DNA of 64,000 bases, taken from contig OZ038387.1 of NCBI GenBank assembly GCA_964036045.1, positions 22,257,637 through 22,321,636 on the forward strand, read 5' to 3'. The notes below the pieces were generated by a model. The model was not told the origin of the DNA. It did not search any database and saw nothing but the letters and a program-made list of their open reading frames with translations. A program made the position numbers and the translations under genes. This DNA comes from Eutreptiella sp. 'Long Island Sound 2002'. Its lineage: Eukaryota; Euglenozoa; Euglenophyceae; Eutreptiales; Eutreptiaceae. How positions within the stretch are numbered: position 1 is the stretch's first letter; the number at the start of each line of letters is the position of its first letter. Shown here one piece after another: positions 20,640 through 31,335 of this stretch.

Positions 20640-21580
20640 TTGCCGAACTATGTGACGTATTCCGCTCGACATTTCGAAGAGATGCAGAACAAGAACCTCG
20701 GTGGTTTCATGCCTCTGATTCGCGTGCTGTGGTACCTCGACAAATATCTTTTGGACAGTGGGCATACTGATGCAGTTGTTGTGGATGACACCCCTGCCAT
20801 GGCCGCAAAGATTGCGATGTCGGACGAGTTGGGGAGGACTAAAGTGGCGTTTCTGGCTCTGTCAGCGATCAAGCAAAAGGACCTTGCGAATGCCGTTGGA
20901 GGTGTTCTGCAGCATGCGATCATCATGCGGTACATGTTGGAGGCTGATCAGACGGAGCAGGGGGCAACAGCTGCAACTTGGGATACTCAAGAAGAGTGGC
21001 TTCTGCGTGGCATTCGACTGTTGGTTTCGGACAGCAACCGAGGGTATGAAGGGCACCAGAAGGTGCATGCTGCAGAAGCCGTCCAGGAAAGGTCGTGACT
21101 GAGGCCCCCGCTGACGACACTGAGCCTGTTGCGCCTGCACCTACCTTGCCAAGCCAAGCCAAGATGATGAAGACTGCCAAAGTTGTACCAACTCAGGGTA
21201 CTGCAGCCGGAAAAGGAACCCCCTCGAGTAGCAAGAAGCAGGGGAAAGGAAAAGAGAAGGAATCGGACAAGCCCGGAGAATCAGACGACGACGATGCCAA
21301 CGAGGATGAAGAGGAACAGAATCCGGAGCAAGTAGTGGAGACCCAGCCGAAGCGCAAGCAGGCACCAGCCGCTCACTTTGATGCAAGTCCTGAATCTGGT
21401 AAGGACCACCCGAAGGGGAAAGCGATAACTGCTGCGAGTGCTAGTGCAGAGTTTAAGCCGCCCTCGCGTTCTGGTGCCCAGCTGTCTCGTGGTACCGTTG
21501 CCTTGCCACTTGGACAAGTGCAATGGCAAGAAACCGTGGGTTCCAGGTTGGCTAAGGTTGCTGGACCGAAGAAGAAGTAA

Positions 21581-22125
21581 GTCACCATTAACCCAAGTGT
21601 TTCGCCTCTTTTTGCAGCCATGTGTCCGCGAGGCCTCGCGCACTCGCCTTCGACGCGAATGCAATTCTACGCCCTTACGGGCTTGTACATTTTTGCCGAG
21701 CCTTTATTTCAGTGTTTGTACGTTGTGCACTTCGTGTCCTGTTTTTGTTTTCTTCCGTGCACAATTGTTTCTGTGACCTTGAGTGCGCGAGGCCTCACGC
21801 ACTCAGGAACATAAAAAAGCAATTTATTTCGCAGGACAAACATAGGTGCAACTGGAGACCCGCAGAATGTCATTTTTGAAAATGGGCTCATGAAACAGCA
21901 CGCCCTAGTTCGTTTGCGAAATACAAAAAAGGCATGATTGGTAAAACACACCCTTCAAATCAGACAAAATAATAGTTTGTTTTAATAACCAAAAACTGGA
22001 AAAAAGCAGCAAAGTGGGTAAAATTGTATTTTTTTCGGTGGTATCCGGGTCATATGTGCTGCAAATGTCGGAAAGGAATAGTTTTTCGGGCTGTCGTTTT
22101 TTGGGTCCTTCTCTTCCAAAAGGGC
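21581..22125. other. Right non-coding part of TIR element with two palindromes
   Basis: Palindromes lie at 21623-21644 and 21781-21804. After the end of copy B at 21953, the last 170 bp are unique and AT-rich, with T-runs near 22030 and 22085. No gene. Confidence 0.65.
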
Positions 22126-22146
22126 GTGCAGTTTGCCTGGGCTAAG
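22126..22146 (-). repeat. Right terminal inverted repeat
   Basis: Read on the - strand, this is CTTAGCCCAGGCAAACTGCA plus C, the partner of 9613-9633. One extra C at 22147 lies between it and the GTTT duplication at 22148-22151. Confidence 0.85.
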
Positions 22147-22151
22147 CGTTT

Positions 22152-23640
22152 GATGGAGCCGGATGGCTCTACTTTTGACACCATAAACCTAGGTACAGAA
22201 AATTGCAACTCAGAAAGAGAACAAGGCTCGATCGCCCCTAAAGACAAATACTCTTGAATGACTTCGCGAGCAAATGCTAATTCCTCAACCGAGTGCGCCA
22301 CCCTTGCCCTTATCACGAAGGATGGGAGTGACAAACGTGGAAAAACGCCATGTTGCAAAATATTCACCAACCGTCTCGGAACGTTCGAACGCCATCAAGA
22401 AATGCATGCACGCAAACGATCGGGGATGGCAAGCCCATCCAATGCACTAATGACCCCACTACGGACCTTCGGTTGACTCTCCACGGGTCGGGCTTTTTAG
22501 AATTGCCACATTGGCGGTTGGGATTGCCTTTGTAGCCACCTCCTCCTTGCGGATTGCGGTTGCGGTTGTGATTGTTTCGAAAAACGATCCCGACGATAAC
22601 CCCCAAACCGCCCCGAATTCTCTTGGTTCATTTCAGAAGAAGAACCCTTAGAAGAACGGAAAGGCCGTTGCTTGTTAATATCATTGGCGTGCCGAGCAAG
22701 CGCTAGATCCCCCTGAGAAAAAAGGGGATTCTTAGGCGCAATAGCATTGGGTATGGAACGTCCCTTGCGATATTCCTGAATTCGAAGACTCATGTCAAAA
22801 ACCATGGAAAAAAGGCGTTCACACAAATCCTCGGGTTCTAAATCGGAATCACCACCGGGTTGCAAAGAAACGTCCAATTGGACCAATAACCTTAAGGCTT
22901 CATAAATTTAATTCTCCCATGCACGGTGCACACGCTCTGCGGGGAAAGAGGAATCACGATGATGATTATTGATGGGAGCATGGGAACATCACGCAAAGGG
23001 CGAGCTCGGTCCGCATCCTCCAGAGAATGCTTCAAATTACCCATGATACGTTTGTAGGTCTCTGGCAAAGGAAGCATGGACAAAGCCGATGGCATGGCTA
23101 CCGGGGTTTCCTCACTATCCTTAGGAACCTCCTTAAGTTTTTCATCATCTTCTTTAGTTAGGGATGCACAAAAAGCAAAAGCCGTGTCTTTAGCCTCTCT
23201 TTCTATAATAATAGGCATGTCTTGGCCTTGCCAGTATTCAGCCAAGGCAACCAATATAACGTTGCGATATGCATTAAAGCTTGATGCCAACACCCCACGG
23301 CCGCATAAATCGAAAATCAATCTACTAAAAGTAAAAACTCCATATCCGCGGCCTTCCCAACGTTGACTAGCAGTAACGACGGACTGCCGGAGCTCAATAG
23401 GCACCAGCCTTGAAAGTTTCCGGAAAATCGGCCATAAAAGCCTTCCAGGCGGCATCCAATAGCATAATATCTTCTGCCCCCAGATGGGCCCATGTCCAGG
23501 AAGAGGAGGACGACGACATAACGAAGAATAATAAAAGTTTCACGGAAGTTGGCGTAGCGAAACCAAATAAATCTTCTGAATTGATTTGATAAGACAGGGC
23601 CAACCGCCAACTGCCGGCAACAAAACCTTAACAAGCCGGC
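22152..23640 (-). pseudogene. DIRS-like element, gag-like ORF and RT N-terminus
   Basis: Reading leftwards, the region begins with MSSSSSSWTWAHLGAED and continues, with frame changes, through FTFSRLIFDLCGRG and a Gln/Arg-rich segment (QSQPQPQSARRRW). After an in-frame TAG near 22497 it has RLRACISWW, LSLGAIEPCSLSEL and SVPRFMVSKVEPSGSIK at 22155-22370. The last part is the start of a DIRS/gypsy-type RT, and the frame resumes exactly at 9612 (LRFITNM). The first part is in the position of gag. At least three frame breaks are present. The left half of this element is at 8694-9612. Confidence 0.6.
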
Positions 23641-23953
23641 AATAAGAAGCTATTGTCCAAGCACTTGCTGCGGAGCCGCCGACTCTCGGCGCGCCTCCAA
23701 CAGCACGGCGGCGGCACAACGCCTCTCTTCGAGTACTGGGGGAGCTAGGTGGGTATCCTAGAAGTGGTGGAAGGAAGTACCCTCATATGGGTATATCTTG
23801 GGGACCCAAAAAGCTCATATGGGTATGTTTTGGAGGGGATGGTGGAGGGCTTTTGTGACTTGACCCGGACCTGAGGAGTGGCAAACCCAACCTTACACAG
23901 ACAACCTCTGAAAGCATGGAACATAAAAATCAGACATCAAATGTGAATTGTCC
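23641..23953. other. No gene seen; short repeated word
   Basis: The stretch is non-coding as far as I can see. CTCATATGGGTAT occurs twice, near 23793 and 23812, with similar surroundings. Nothing else is recognised. Confidence 0.4.
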
Positions 23954-25092
23954 TTACTTCCTCGACACTTGAGCACGCCACTCCAAAAAATGCTTACACT
24001 GATGCAACTCAGCTGGCAAAAGTTGTTCACGACATGCAGTCCGAGCATACAACTGAGCCAAGTGAGTATCAACCTGCTGAATCATCAGAAGCATATCACT
24101 TGCAACTTGTGTGGGAGCTTGTGTGGATGATGGTGTAGGAACGGGAGGAGGTGGGGGTTGAGTGGCTTGTTGGGCAACCGGTGGTGTCACATCTTGCACA
24201 TCTGCTGGGGTAGCTTGTTGTGCATGTATCTTGTTCCGAAAATCATGGGGGTTCTTGAGTGCTACACGATTACGTGGATTTAAGTCATACTGCAAACCCT
24301 CAAACCAACCATCCGCCTTGAGAACATTGTTCCAGAGAAGTGTCATTTCGGGAAAATCTACCGAGTCACCTTTGGGAAAGCGAGGAGCAAGGATAGAAAA
24401 CAATGCTTTCTCGGAATCATTGCACTTGAGGCGTGTGACGAATTGCTTCTTAGAATGCAAATATTCTGTGGCACTCACCTTGTTTTTTGCTTTCTTACCA
24501 TTGGCGTCTGCCTTCTCCTCTGCCGAAAGAGTGTTGTGAGGACATTTTTGGAGGAGATTAACCCCTATGTCACCATCATCCTCATCCACAATGGCCTCCA
24601 TGTTAGCCGGATGAACACCTTCCAATGCATCACGCGCGAGTGTGTATTCGTCATATTCCGTCACATTCTCTGCAGCAACCTCAAGCAATGCATTGGACTC
24701 AGAACCGCCCAAGTCAGCGTTCAGAACAATACCACAATGCACACCCTTAGTAGGTTTTAATTTGGCCAAATGAATATCCATTACATGACAATCCATGGGG
24801 CTCAAAAGAGGATCCCTCAGCAAATGTGGGCAAATGCGGTCAAAGCGAATCTCATTGATGGACCGGTCTTTATATAGCAAACAAGCGTGAATTATAACCA
24901 TGCAAAAACATTCCAAGCAATGCTTCTCCTAGTGCTACACCAACCTTGCCGAAAGTACAGCTTGCTTCTGAGCACAATGCAAGATTTCATCCAGTTGTGA
25001 ACCCACGTAAAAGCAATCAACAGTGCATCCAGCACGAACATGACCAAGCATGTTTTTAACCTCACGGCATAAATCACCACTAGCCGTCGCAC
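23954..25092 (-). pseudogene. Unrecognised gene, C-terminal part, Pro-rich linker
   Basis: A 320-codon frame runs from 24916 to 23954 (with MDCHVMDIHLAKLKP, GIVLNADLGG and DFPEMTLLWNNVL), then a Gln/Pro/Thr-rich linker (QPPPPPVPTPSS), then a helical end. Coding similarity seems to continue upstream in other frames to 25092 (VKNMLGHVRAGC, CFYVGSQLDEIL), so the annotated part is the C-terminal portion of something longer. The coding stops exactly where the LTR begins at 25093, which suggests the LTR interrupted it. The protein family is not recognised. The Leu/Asp-rich N-terminal block might belong to a transposon, but no catalytic motif was found. Confidence 0.4.
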
Positions 25093-26076
25093 TGTTGAAT
25101 TCCCACTTTACATCTCATTCCTCTATTGGAATAGTCTTTGTATCCTCTGGTTGCACTTGCTTTAGTGTTTGTTCCTGCTCCATTTCAGGTACTCAAAGAT
25201 TTCAGTGGAAAATAAAACCAGAGCAAGACTCCAAGACGAGCAGAGCTGGGATCAATAAAACAATGAGGAACTTGATGGGGCTGTACAACGAACAGACAAA
25301 CAATGGGTGATGTTGGGCCTTGTGTTCGCTCGTATGCATGCATGTATGCATCAGGACCACTCAGGACTTCAGTCTGCACTAGGTCACAGTGGCCAGTGAC
25401 TTCAATTCAGTGCAAAAATGGTTTATCTCAGAAATCAAGCTTCCTGCAGTGATAGTCAAACAGACGAAAGAAAAATGGTTTAAAAATGATACAAAATGAG
25501 AGAAAATCACTTCAAATGTCTTCCTGGATTTTTCTGTAGCCCAGGAAACAATTCATTCGTGACTGCAGAACTCAGTAGGAACTACCCTGATGACCTCAGA
25601 ACTCAGTAGGTTCTGCCCATAGTGGAAGCGGCGCGCTCACGGGGCAAAAATGGCCAAAAAAATGAAATAGTCTTATGACCACTATATAGATGCGGGTTTT
25701 TATGCTGATTCTGAAAATCATATCATTTTTCTGTGAAACGACCATATATTGGAGAAAAATGCAGATTACTGAACAGCTCAGCCTCAATGAGACTAGCCAA
25801 AAAAAATAGATAAAGCAAAGGCCAGCACCCATGTTGTGCTCTAATACAAATAGTGTTCAAAGAAGAAACAATGGAATAACAAACAATAACTCATGGAATA
25901 TAATACAATAGATAAACCCTCTCTTGAATTAAAGTTAGGCCACTCAGTGTCTTTCACCCATATTGGAAGTGATCAAGCTCCATGGATAAAATTTCACCCA
26001 ATGTCCCAACCAAACTCCAATAAAGAATAATATCATTGTCCCAGATGAAACCAATGTTTTGAGAAATTGTTGTCCA
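25093..26076 (-). repeat. Left (3') LTR of Ty3-1
   Basis: It starts TGTTGAATTCC and ends TTGTCCA in + orientation and aligns throughout with 34551-35533, with scattered substitutions. CTATATAG near 25684 could be the promoter TATA box on the - strand. 984 bp. Confidence 0.85.
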
Positions 26077-27210
26077 ATCGTACTAAAAGTTGGGAGTAGA
26101 ACCAACCGTAAATGACCAAATGTAGACCAAGAGGAATCCTTCAAACGGTCTCCCGATACACGAATGTCGTCCTCATACGCTAACGTAGTCGTGAACAATG
26201 TTCCTGGTCGCTGTAGTCAGAAATCAAACTCTGATCCAGACGCTTGACCCAATAAATGTCAGCAAATCCAATCAATCTGGGCAGATGAACACAGTAATTG
26301 AGCCATAAATTCAGTGAAGTAGGCACCTTACATATCAGGCCAGTACCTCAGCTGTCAGGTGGTCGTAGGTGTCGCTAGGGGCCTGCACTTGCAGCCATGA
26401 AACTCCAGCATATGAACTTGAGTTCCAGATCCCACATCATAAATGTACCAGGATGCCCCATTCCAGCCACATGAATCAGCCTGTCATAACACAAATGGCA
26501 GGGCATGAGGACTCAGCTCCTCGCTGAACGTGTACAACGGCGCGTCCAGACTTCTAACGCGTTGCTTTACGTGTTTGCCTCAACATGTAGACCACTGGTT
26601 CAAGTCAAGTTGGTGCCCTGGGAAAAACTCCCTCCGAAACCCCAAACCTCAACTTGTAGTTACTTAAACTTGGCTTCAAGTTGACCATAGGTGCTGCGAA
26701 GTAAAACCAGGACCAAGTAATATTCAAAGTACTTTCCAACCATGAACTAACCAACATTTTTGGGAACCTCAATAACCCCAGGTTCCTTGATACTTGGCTC
26801 CCTCCAACTCAACCCCCTCCAGAACTTGTCGTAACTCCAGAACTTGCTGTTATGTCAGTCATATCCACCTTTTACAACTGTTCAATATTTGACCTTGAAA
26901 CTTCTTCCAATTTCTTTCTTTCTGGTTCCCAAAATTGTCCTGCAGACCTTGCTGGCGGCGCGAGCGTCTCAGAGCGCAGAAGTCCGGCAGTCCCTCCGAA
27001 ATTCCCACGAGGAATAATGGAGTCCAAATAAGGTGTGGTCTTTTCCATGCCTTAAACTGAACTTGTCCGGATATATTCTGAACTTCAATAATTGTTCTGC
27101 AGAATGAAGCGAAGTTCTGCAGGTTTTCTCCTTGGTCCGCCAGTGGACGCATAAGCAGGATGAGAACTGACTTCAAGGTACTCCTTCCTCCTCAGGCTCT
27201 TGGTAATAAT
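26077..27210. other. Between LTR and pol of Ty3-1, no gene seen
   Basis: This 1.1 kb between the end of pol and the 3' LTR shows only short frames. Words built on AACTTG/CAAGTT recur between 26590 and 27070. A purine run (GAGGAGGAAGGAG on the - strand) lies near 27185, just after the pol stop, but is not adjacent to an LTR. Confidence 0.5.
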
Positions 27211-28827
27211 TCAAGGTAACCAGTCTTCTGCCATACCACCAACTGTAGGCTCGTCTGTACGTCGCTGCTTGCCTCCGCGCTGCTGTGAGACCTTCTTGTT
27301 ACTCACCTCTCCTGCTTCCTTGTTGTCCGTGGCAGTCTCTTCGTTGGGTTCCTCCGCGCTGGACTTCTTCTTCAGTGTACTGCTGATCCGCAGAGCCTGC
27401 CTTAGCGCTGTGTCAAAGCGAGGTGCGTGTGCCAGCCAGTAGTCAACAAACACATGATTTAGCTTTCCATCATCATGCACGAATGCATGGACTGGTTCCC
27501 AAGTACTCTCACTCGTACCATAGCTTTCCCACTTCATCAAAAAGCGCCAGCCTTGCCTATATTGTCCTCTCAGGATCTGTTCAACGTGATAAGCTCCAAT
27601 TCTCTCCATCTCAGTCTGATTGTGGAATGGTATATCCTGCTCATTTGCCACGATGTCCTGTTCATCAGCCAACGCTGCTCGCTCGTCGTCATTCAGCATG
27701 TCTGTGTCTCCTTCTTCGATCGTGTCTTCGCCATAGTCATCCACCAGGTCAAATGGGAACCGCTTCTTGAACTCAAAGGCCACAGGTACTTCGCCGCCCA
27801 ACGTGGGACTGCAACGCGCTGTAATAGCGCCGCTGCTGACTCCAGTAACCAGGTAGGGACCATACCACATAACATCCTTCGAGGCTCCCTTAGGTACCTC
27901 CAATTGCTTGAACCTCCGTCTGCTCACAAGCACGTAGTCGCCAACATTGAAAACTGCAGGTTTCCTCCTTCTATTGACGCGTTCAAACCGACTCGCTCGT
28001 CCCTTCCTCAAGTGGGCTTGAACAACTTGGGCAATCTTGTTTTGTTCCTTGACCCAGTCCTGCACTTGAACGTTGCCTTCGTGTGGAAAGGGTAGATCCA
28101 AACGTAGAATAGGCCTTCCATGGAACACATCTCCTCGTGAATAGCCAGATTTTCCTCGCTTCTTGTGGTTCATACATATGACCACGTAGTCGTTCAACTG
28201 GACCCAATTGCTGGTTTTAATACTCTGCCTCAAAATACGGAGCTCTTCCTGGTACTCATCATTCATACGCTCGCATAGTCCGTTTGATTGTGAACGATAA
28301 GCTTGTGAGAACGATACCTCCACCCCCATTGCAGCATACCAGCCATAGTCTCCCTTGAAGCGAATATCCTTGTCACTGTGGATGCGTACAGGTGGACCAT
28401 GGAAACGAATCCAATGGTGTTTGATGAGCTTCAGCACGCCTTCTCCATCGATAGTCTTCTTGCATGGTACAACTTGGCAGAAAGCACTCAGAGCGTCCAC
28501 AATCATCAAGGCATAGTCGTAGTTATGACACTTGGGTCTGTCAATGAAGTCCACATACAACAGTGCATTAACCATGTGTGGCAGTGGCAGGACACCAAGT
28601 AGACCTCGGTTGCTGGGTCGGTTCCGCTTGCTCGTGTTGCACTCCTTGCATGTCCCGTGCATGTCCTCAATTTTATGTGTCAACTCTGTGTCAGGCACGC
28701 GAGTGTGGAACATCTTCTCGAAAGCCCAGAGCCAGGAATCCGGTCCAGGATGACCGACAACGTCGTGGGTCCACTGTAAAGCCACGCCCAGCGCCTTCTT
28801 GGGTATGCATGTTTGCACTTGCTTCCT
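27211..28827 (-). CDS. Ty3-1 integrase with chromodomain
   Basis: A 535-codon frame. THDVVGHPG and CKECNTSK form the HHCC zinc finger. The catalytic D, D, E are in LLYVDF, IHSDKDI and CERMNDEYQEELR. A basic/SH3-like part (VFNVGDYVLVSRRRF, WYGPYLVTG) follows, then YHVEQILRGQYRQGW and MKWESYGTSESTWEP near 27590-27460. This last is a chromodomain, which in chromoviruses directs insertion to marked chromatin. A Lys/Glu-rich tail ends at TAG/TGA 27211. All key residues are present, so this is the best-preserved part of Ty3-1. Upstream TGA 28828 separates it from RNase H in the same frame. Confidence 0.85.
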   Translation of the reverse strand, partial: RKQVQTCIPKKALGVALQWTHDVVGHPGPDSWLWAFEKMFHTRVPDTELTHKIEDMHGTCKECNTSKRNRPSNRGLLGVLPLPHMVNALLYVDFIDRPKCHNYDYALMIVDALSAFCQVVPCKKTIDGEGVLKLIKHHWIRFHGPPVRIHSDKDIRFKGDYGWYAAMGVEVSFSQAYRSQSNGLCERMNDEYQEELRILRQSIKTSNWVQLNDYVVICMNHKKRGKSGYSRGDVFHGRPILRLDLPFPHEGNVQVQDWVKEQNKIAQVVQAHLRKGRASRFERVNRRRKPAVFNVGDYVLVSRRRFKQLEVPKGASKDVMWYGPYLVTGVSSGAITARCSPTLGGEVPVAFEFKKRFPFDLVDDYGEDTIEEGDTDMLNDDERAALADEQDIVANEQDIPFHNQTEMERIGAYHVEQILRGQYRQGWRFLMKWESYGTSESTWEPVHAFVHDDGKLNHVFVDYWLAHAPRFDTALRQALRISSTLKKKSSAEEPNEETATDNKEAGEVSNKKVSQQRGGKQRRTDEPTVGGMAEDWLP

Positions 28828-31335
28828 TCAAGTACCACTTGAGGATGGCGACCACAGCTCCTTGTTCACCAGTGCATAGGATCCATCCCCTAGAGCTTTC
28901 AAAATATCTCCATACTCCTCCACATAGTCCGACTTCCGCAGAGAACTGAGTAATTCAGCTTTGCTCATAGTGAGATCCAAATGGACATCCATTTTCTGGA
29001 AAGCTTCTCGAGAGGGGGCTTCAGAGCTTGCAGAAATTTTCTCATCGAAATTTTCACGTGAGAGCCAATCACATAGCTCATTTTTTAGTCCTGCTACCCT
29101 GTAGATGTTGAGCTTCAGCTGAGCCAAAAACGTCCACCAACGTCTGAGCTTTCGGTTTTCAGGAGGGGCCCCCTTGAGAAACGTCTCCGTGGACTCCTGA
29201 TCACATAACCACACCACAGAATTGCTGCCAAACAGTCTGCTTTGTCCAGAGATACGCAAAATTCCGGAGAGTAATTCACGTTCGTACGTGCTGTAGTTTG
29301 CTCTTGTTGAGGACCATTTGCAGTTCCAGTGGCCAATGGGTACGAGATGGAATTCCTGCGGATCGTAGTTGTGCTTGAGTGAACCGTCACGATTGACTCT
29401 GACTGTCCTCAGTTCATCTGCTATTCCCCTTGCAGCCACTCCTGGAATTCGTTGCCACTGCAGAAGCGTACCTCCACCTCCCACAAGAGAAGCATCAGTG
29501 ATGACCATGAACTCACCGTCAGGTGCAGGTGTGCCCAGCAGCCTCAGTGAACTCAGTTTTTCCTTGATCTTCTGAAACTGAGCTTCATGCTCTGGTGTCC
29601 ACTTCCAAGGTACAGTCTTCGAGGTCAAGTCCGTGAGAAGGTGACTGCTGTAAGTGAAAGTGGGGATGTGCCTCCTGTAAAAATTACAGGATCCCAGGAA
29701 AGGTCTGATGTGCTTGACGCCACGGGTCTTGTCATCACGAATAGAAGCCTTTAAAATTGGGGCAACTTTTTCCTTCACCGGTTGCCACCATCTCCATCCA
29801 ACTTGGAAACCCAAGTATTCAATTTCCTCTTGCATGAATTCACATTTTTCCAATTTCACGCGGGTATTGCATTCTTCACAAGTACGTAAAAACTCCTCCA
29901 CCCAACGTAAATGATCATCAGCGTCATCGGTCCCCAATAGGACATCATCTATATATACCTCAATGACTGCCCCCTACTTCAGTAGTGCCTGCACCGTAGG
30001 TTTCAACTTCATACGGGCCACCACCTGGTTCATGAGCTCCTGAAAAGTTGCTGGCGCATTCGTCAACCCAAACGGCATAACCTTCCATTTGAACACCTGA
30101 CCATTAGGAGCAATAAAGGCTGATAGATCCTGCGCTCGTTTTGTTAACTCCACTTGCCAGAAACCACTGCGCTTATCCAATTTGGACTTGAAACGGCAAT
30201 GAGCAGCTCTTTCCAGCGCCTGTTCCAAACTTGGTAGACTCCCGGAACGTTTATTTGTGAGTTTGTTCAACTTCCCGTAATGGACAGCCAGTCTTTTTGC
30301 GTTGCTCCTTGGTTTGTCTACCAAGAAGCATGCAGAGCAGTGTTCTGGAACCTCTGCTTGCTCATATTTTTCCGCGAGGTCGGCTGCAATGAATTCGGTG
30401 ATTTGACGCATTATCTCCTCACTGTCGGCCTTGCCTGCTGGAAATGGCTTTCAACGCACTGTGGTATTCTTGTGCTCATCCATCAATTCCAAATCCATGG
30501 TAACCAGCTTTCCACATGAACCATGTGCCATCAACGGTCCAAAAGCCACCTTCCTTCGACGTAGGACTTCTTGAATTTTGGTCGGCAAATTTTTGATCTT
30601 CTCCTCTAAATCATCTGCGGCTGCCAAATTCGATTTCCCATACTCATCCCTGGATACAGAGTAACACTCGCTGAGTAAGGCCGAGACATCCAGATAAACG
30701 TCATTGCCATCCACGATAAAGCGGTCGTCATCCAGATATTGGTAGTACAAATCTGTTTCATCTCCGTCAACACTCCTGCTCGTGAACTCATTGTAATGGC
30801 TCTTCCATCTGTCCTTGAGCTCTAGCCTTTCTTGTTCCTCAGATATCTGGAAGATTCGAAGCTCAATGTCCTCCTTCAAAGAGCGTAAGTCGTCCTTCGA
30901 GACCGGCCATCCGCGTGGGTTGGCAATTCTTGCCTTGTCCTCCTCGACTTGCATGGTCACGCCATACTCTTGCATAGCATGTAGGGCCAGACACGACATG
31001 GTAAAATTTTGTACACCTCCCAGAACTGAATCTTCGAGATCGACTTCGTTCAGTAAATCCTCCATCCGGTCCGAAAAATCTTCGTGAATGCTTGGGAATG
31101 GGTCGTACTTCAGAGGCTGAGCGATATTGACATCCGCCAAATAACCATCTTCACTGACTTCATCCCATTGCACTTCTGCAGGTTCTTCGCTGACGTCTTC
31201 CCACTGAATGTCGACCTTGTCAACTTCAGCATCTTGAACGCCAGCGTCCTGTTCTTCATCTGATTCCGTTGGAGGGTGAATTTCTGGGACTTCAGACTCG
31301 TCCTTCGGTGTTGTTGCAGGTGTATCGTGCCCGTA
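28828..31335 (-). pseudogene. Ty3-1 reverse transcriptase and RNase H
   Basis: After TGA 31336 the frame continues as an acidic linker (EVDLEDSVLGG, LKEDIELRIFQI), then the RT. Visible are PEHCSACFLVDKPRS, KSKLDKRSGFWQVEL (motif A), FGLTNAPATFQELM (motif B) and VYIDDVLLG (YxDD, 29943-29965). The connection and RNase H follow, with NFYRRHI, FMVITDASLVGGGGTL, NYSTYERELLSGIL and WLCDQESTETF, giving the D-E-D set. In-frame stops are TGA near 30451 (Cys in Ty3-2, Arg in Ty3-3) and TAG near 29974 (Arg in Ty3-2). The region ends at TGA 28828. With stops ignored, the domain order and motifs are complete. Confidence 0.75.

Larger units (their letters stand above)
18081..21580 (+). pseudogene. TIR-element gene 2, copy B: ParB-like protein, N-terminally deleted
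   Basis: Exons, by splice sites identical to copy A, end at 18563, then 18637-18940, 19012-20542 (containing an insertion) and 20640-21580. The GQ[HN]GTETC motif reads GQNGTETC here, so the His of the ParB-like box is lost. Copy B keeps TPWRIR where A has a stop, and ends normally in AGPKKK at TAA 21578. Its own lesions are the missing N-terminus, TAA near 18856 (TAT in A), the 819 bp insertion and a 1 bp deletion near 21087. The long frame through 20020-20542 and 20640-21086 shows the conserved C-terminal half well. Confidence 0.6.
17606..21953 (+). repeat. Tandem duplication inside TIR element, copy B
   Basis: Copy B is 4348 bp and aligns along its length with 12108-17605. It lacks the A-specific insertions and carries its own 819 bp GC-rich insertion. 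A deletion fuses the end of gene 1 to the middle of gene 2 near 18080. Uninterrupted homologous exons in the other copy show each insertion to be a later event. Confidence 0.85.
9613..22147. mobile_element. 12.5 kb TIR-flanked element carrying two intron-containing gene families
   Basis: Both ends carry the same 21 bp inverted sequence (20/21 match), and similarity resumes a little further in (AGAAAAGGAC against AGAGAAGGAC). The flanks show a direct GTTT at 9609-9612 and 22148-22151. Removing the element and one GTTT joins the two DIRS pieces in frame, reading GSIKLRFITNM across the site. This is strong internal evidence that 9613-22147 is a discrete insertion. The extra C at 22147 leaves 1 bp of doubt at the right end. 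Inside are gene 1 (10707-12697), gene 2 in two tandem copies, 15 copies of one palindrome and three secondary insertions. I do not recognise the superfamily. A 4 bp duplication suits a cut-and-paste element, but no transposase signature is certain. Confidence 0.85.

Noticed and set aside
9809-21804. Palindromes as a CRISPR array
   Set aside because: Spacing is irregular (56 bp to several kb), the intervening sequence is genes and introns, and the genome is eukaryotic.
9613-22147. Polinton/Maverick identity for the TIR element
   Set aside because: No protein-primed DNA polymerase, retroviral-like integrase, packaging ATPase or capsid motif was found; TIRs are about 21 bp and the duplication is 4 bp.
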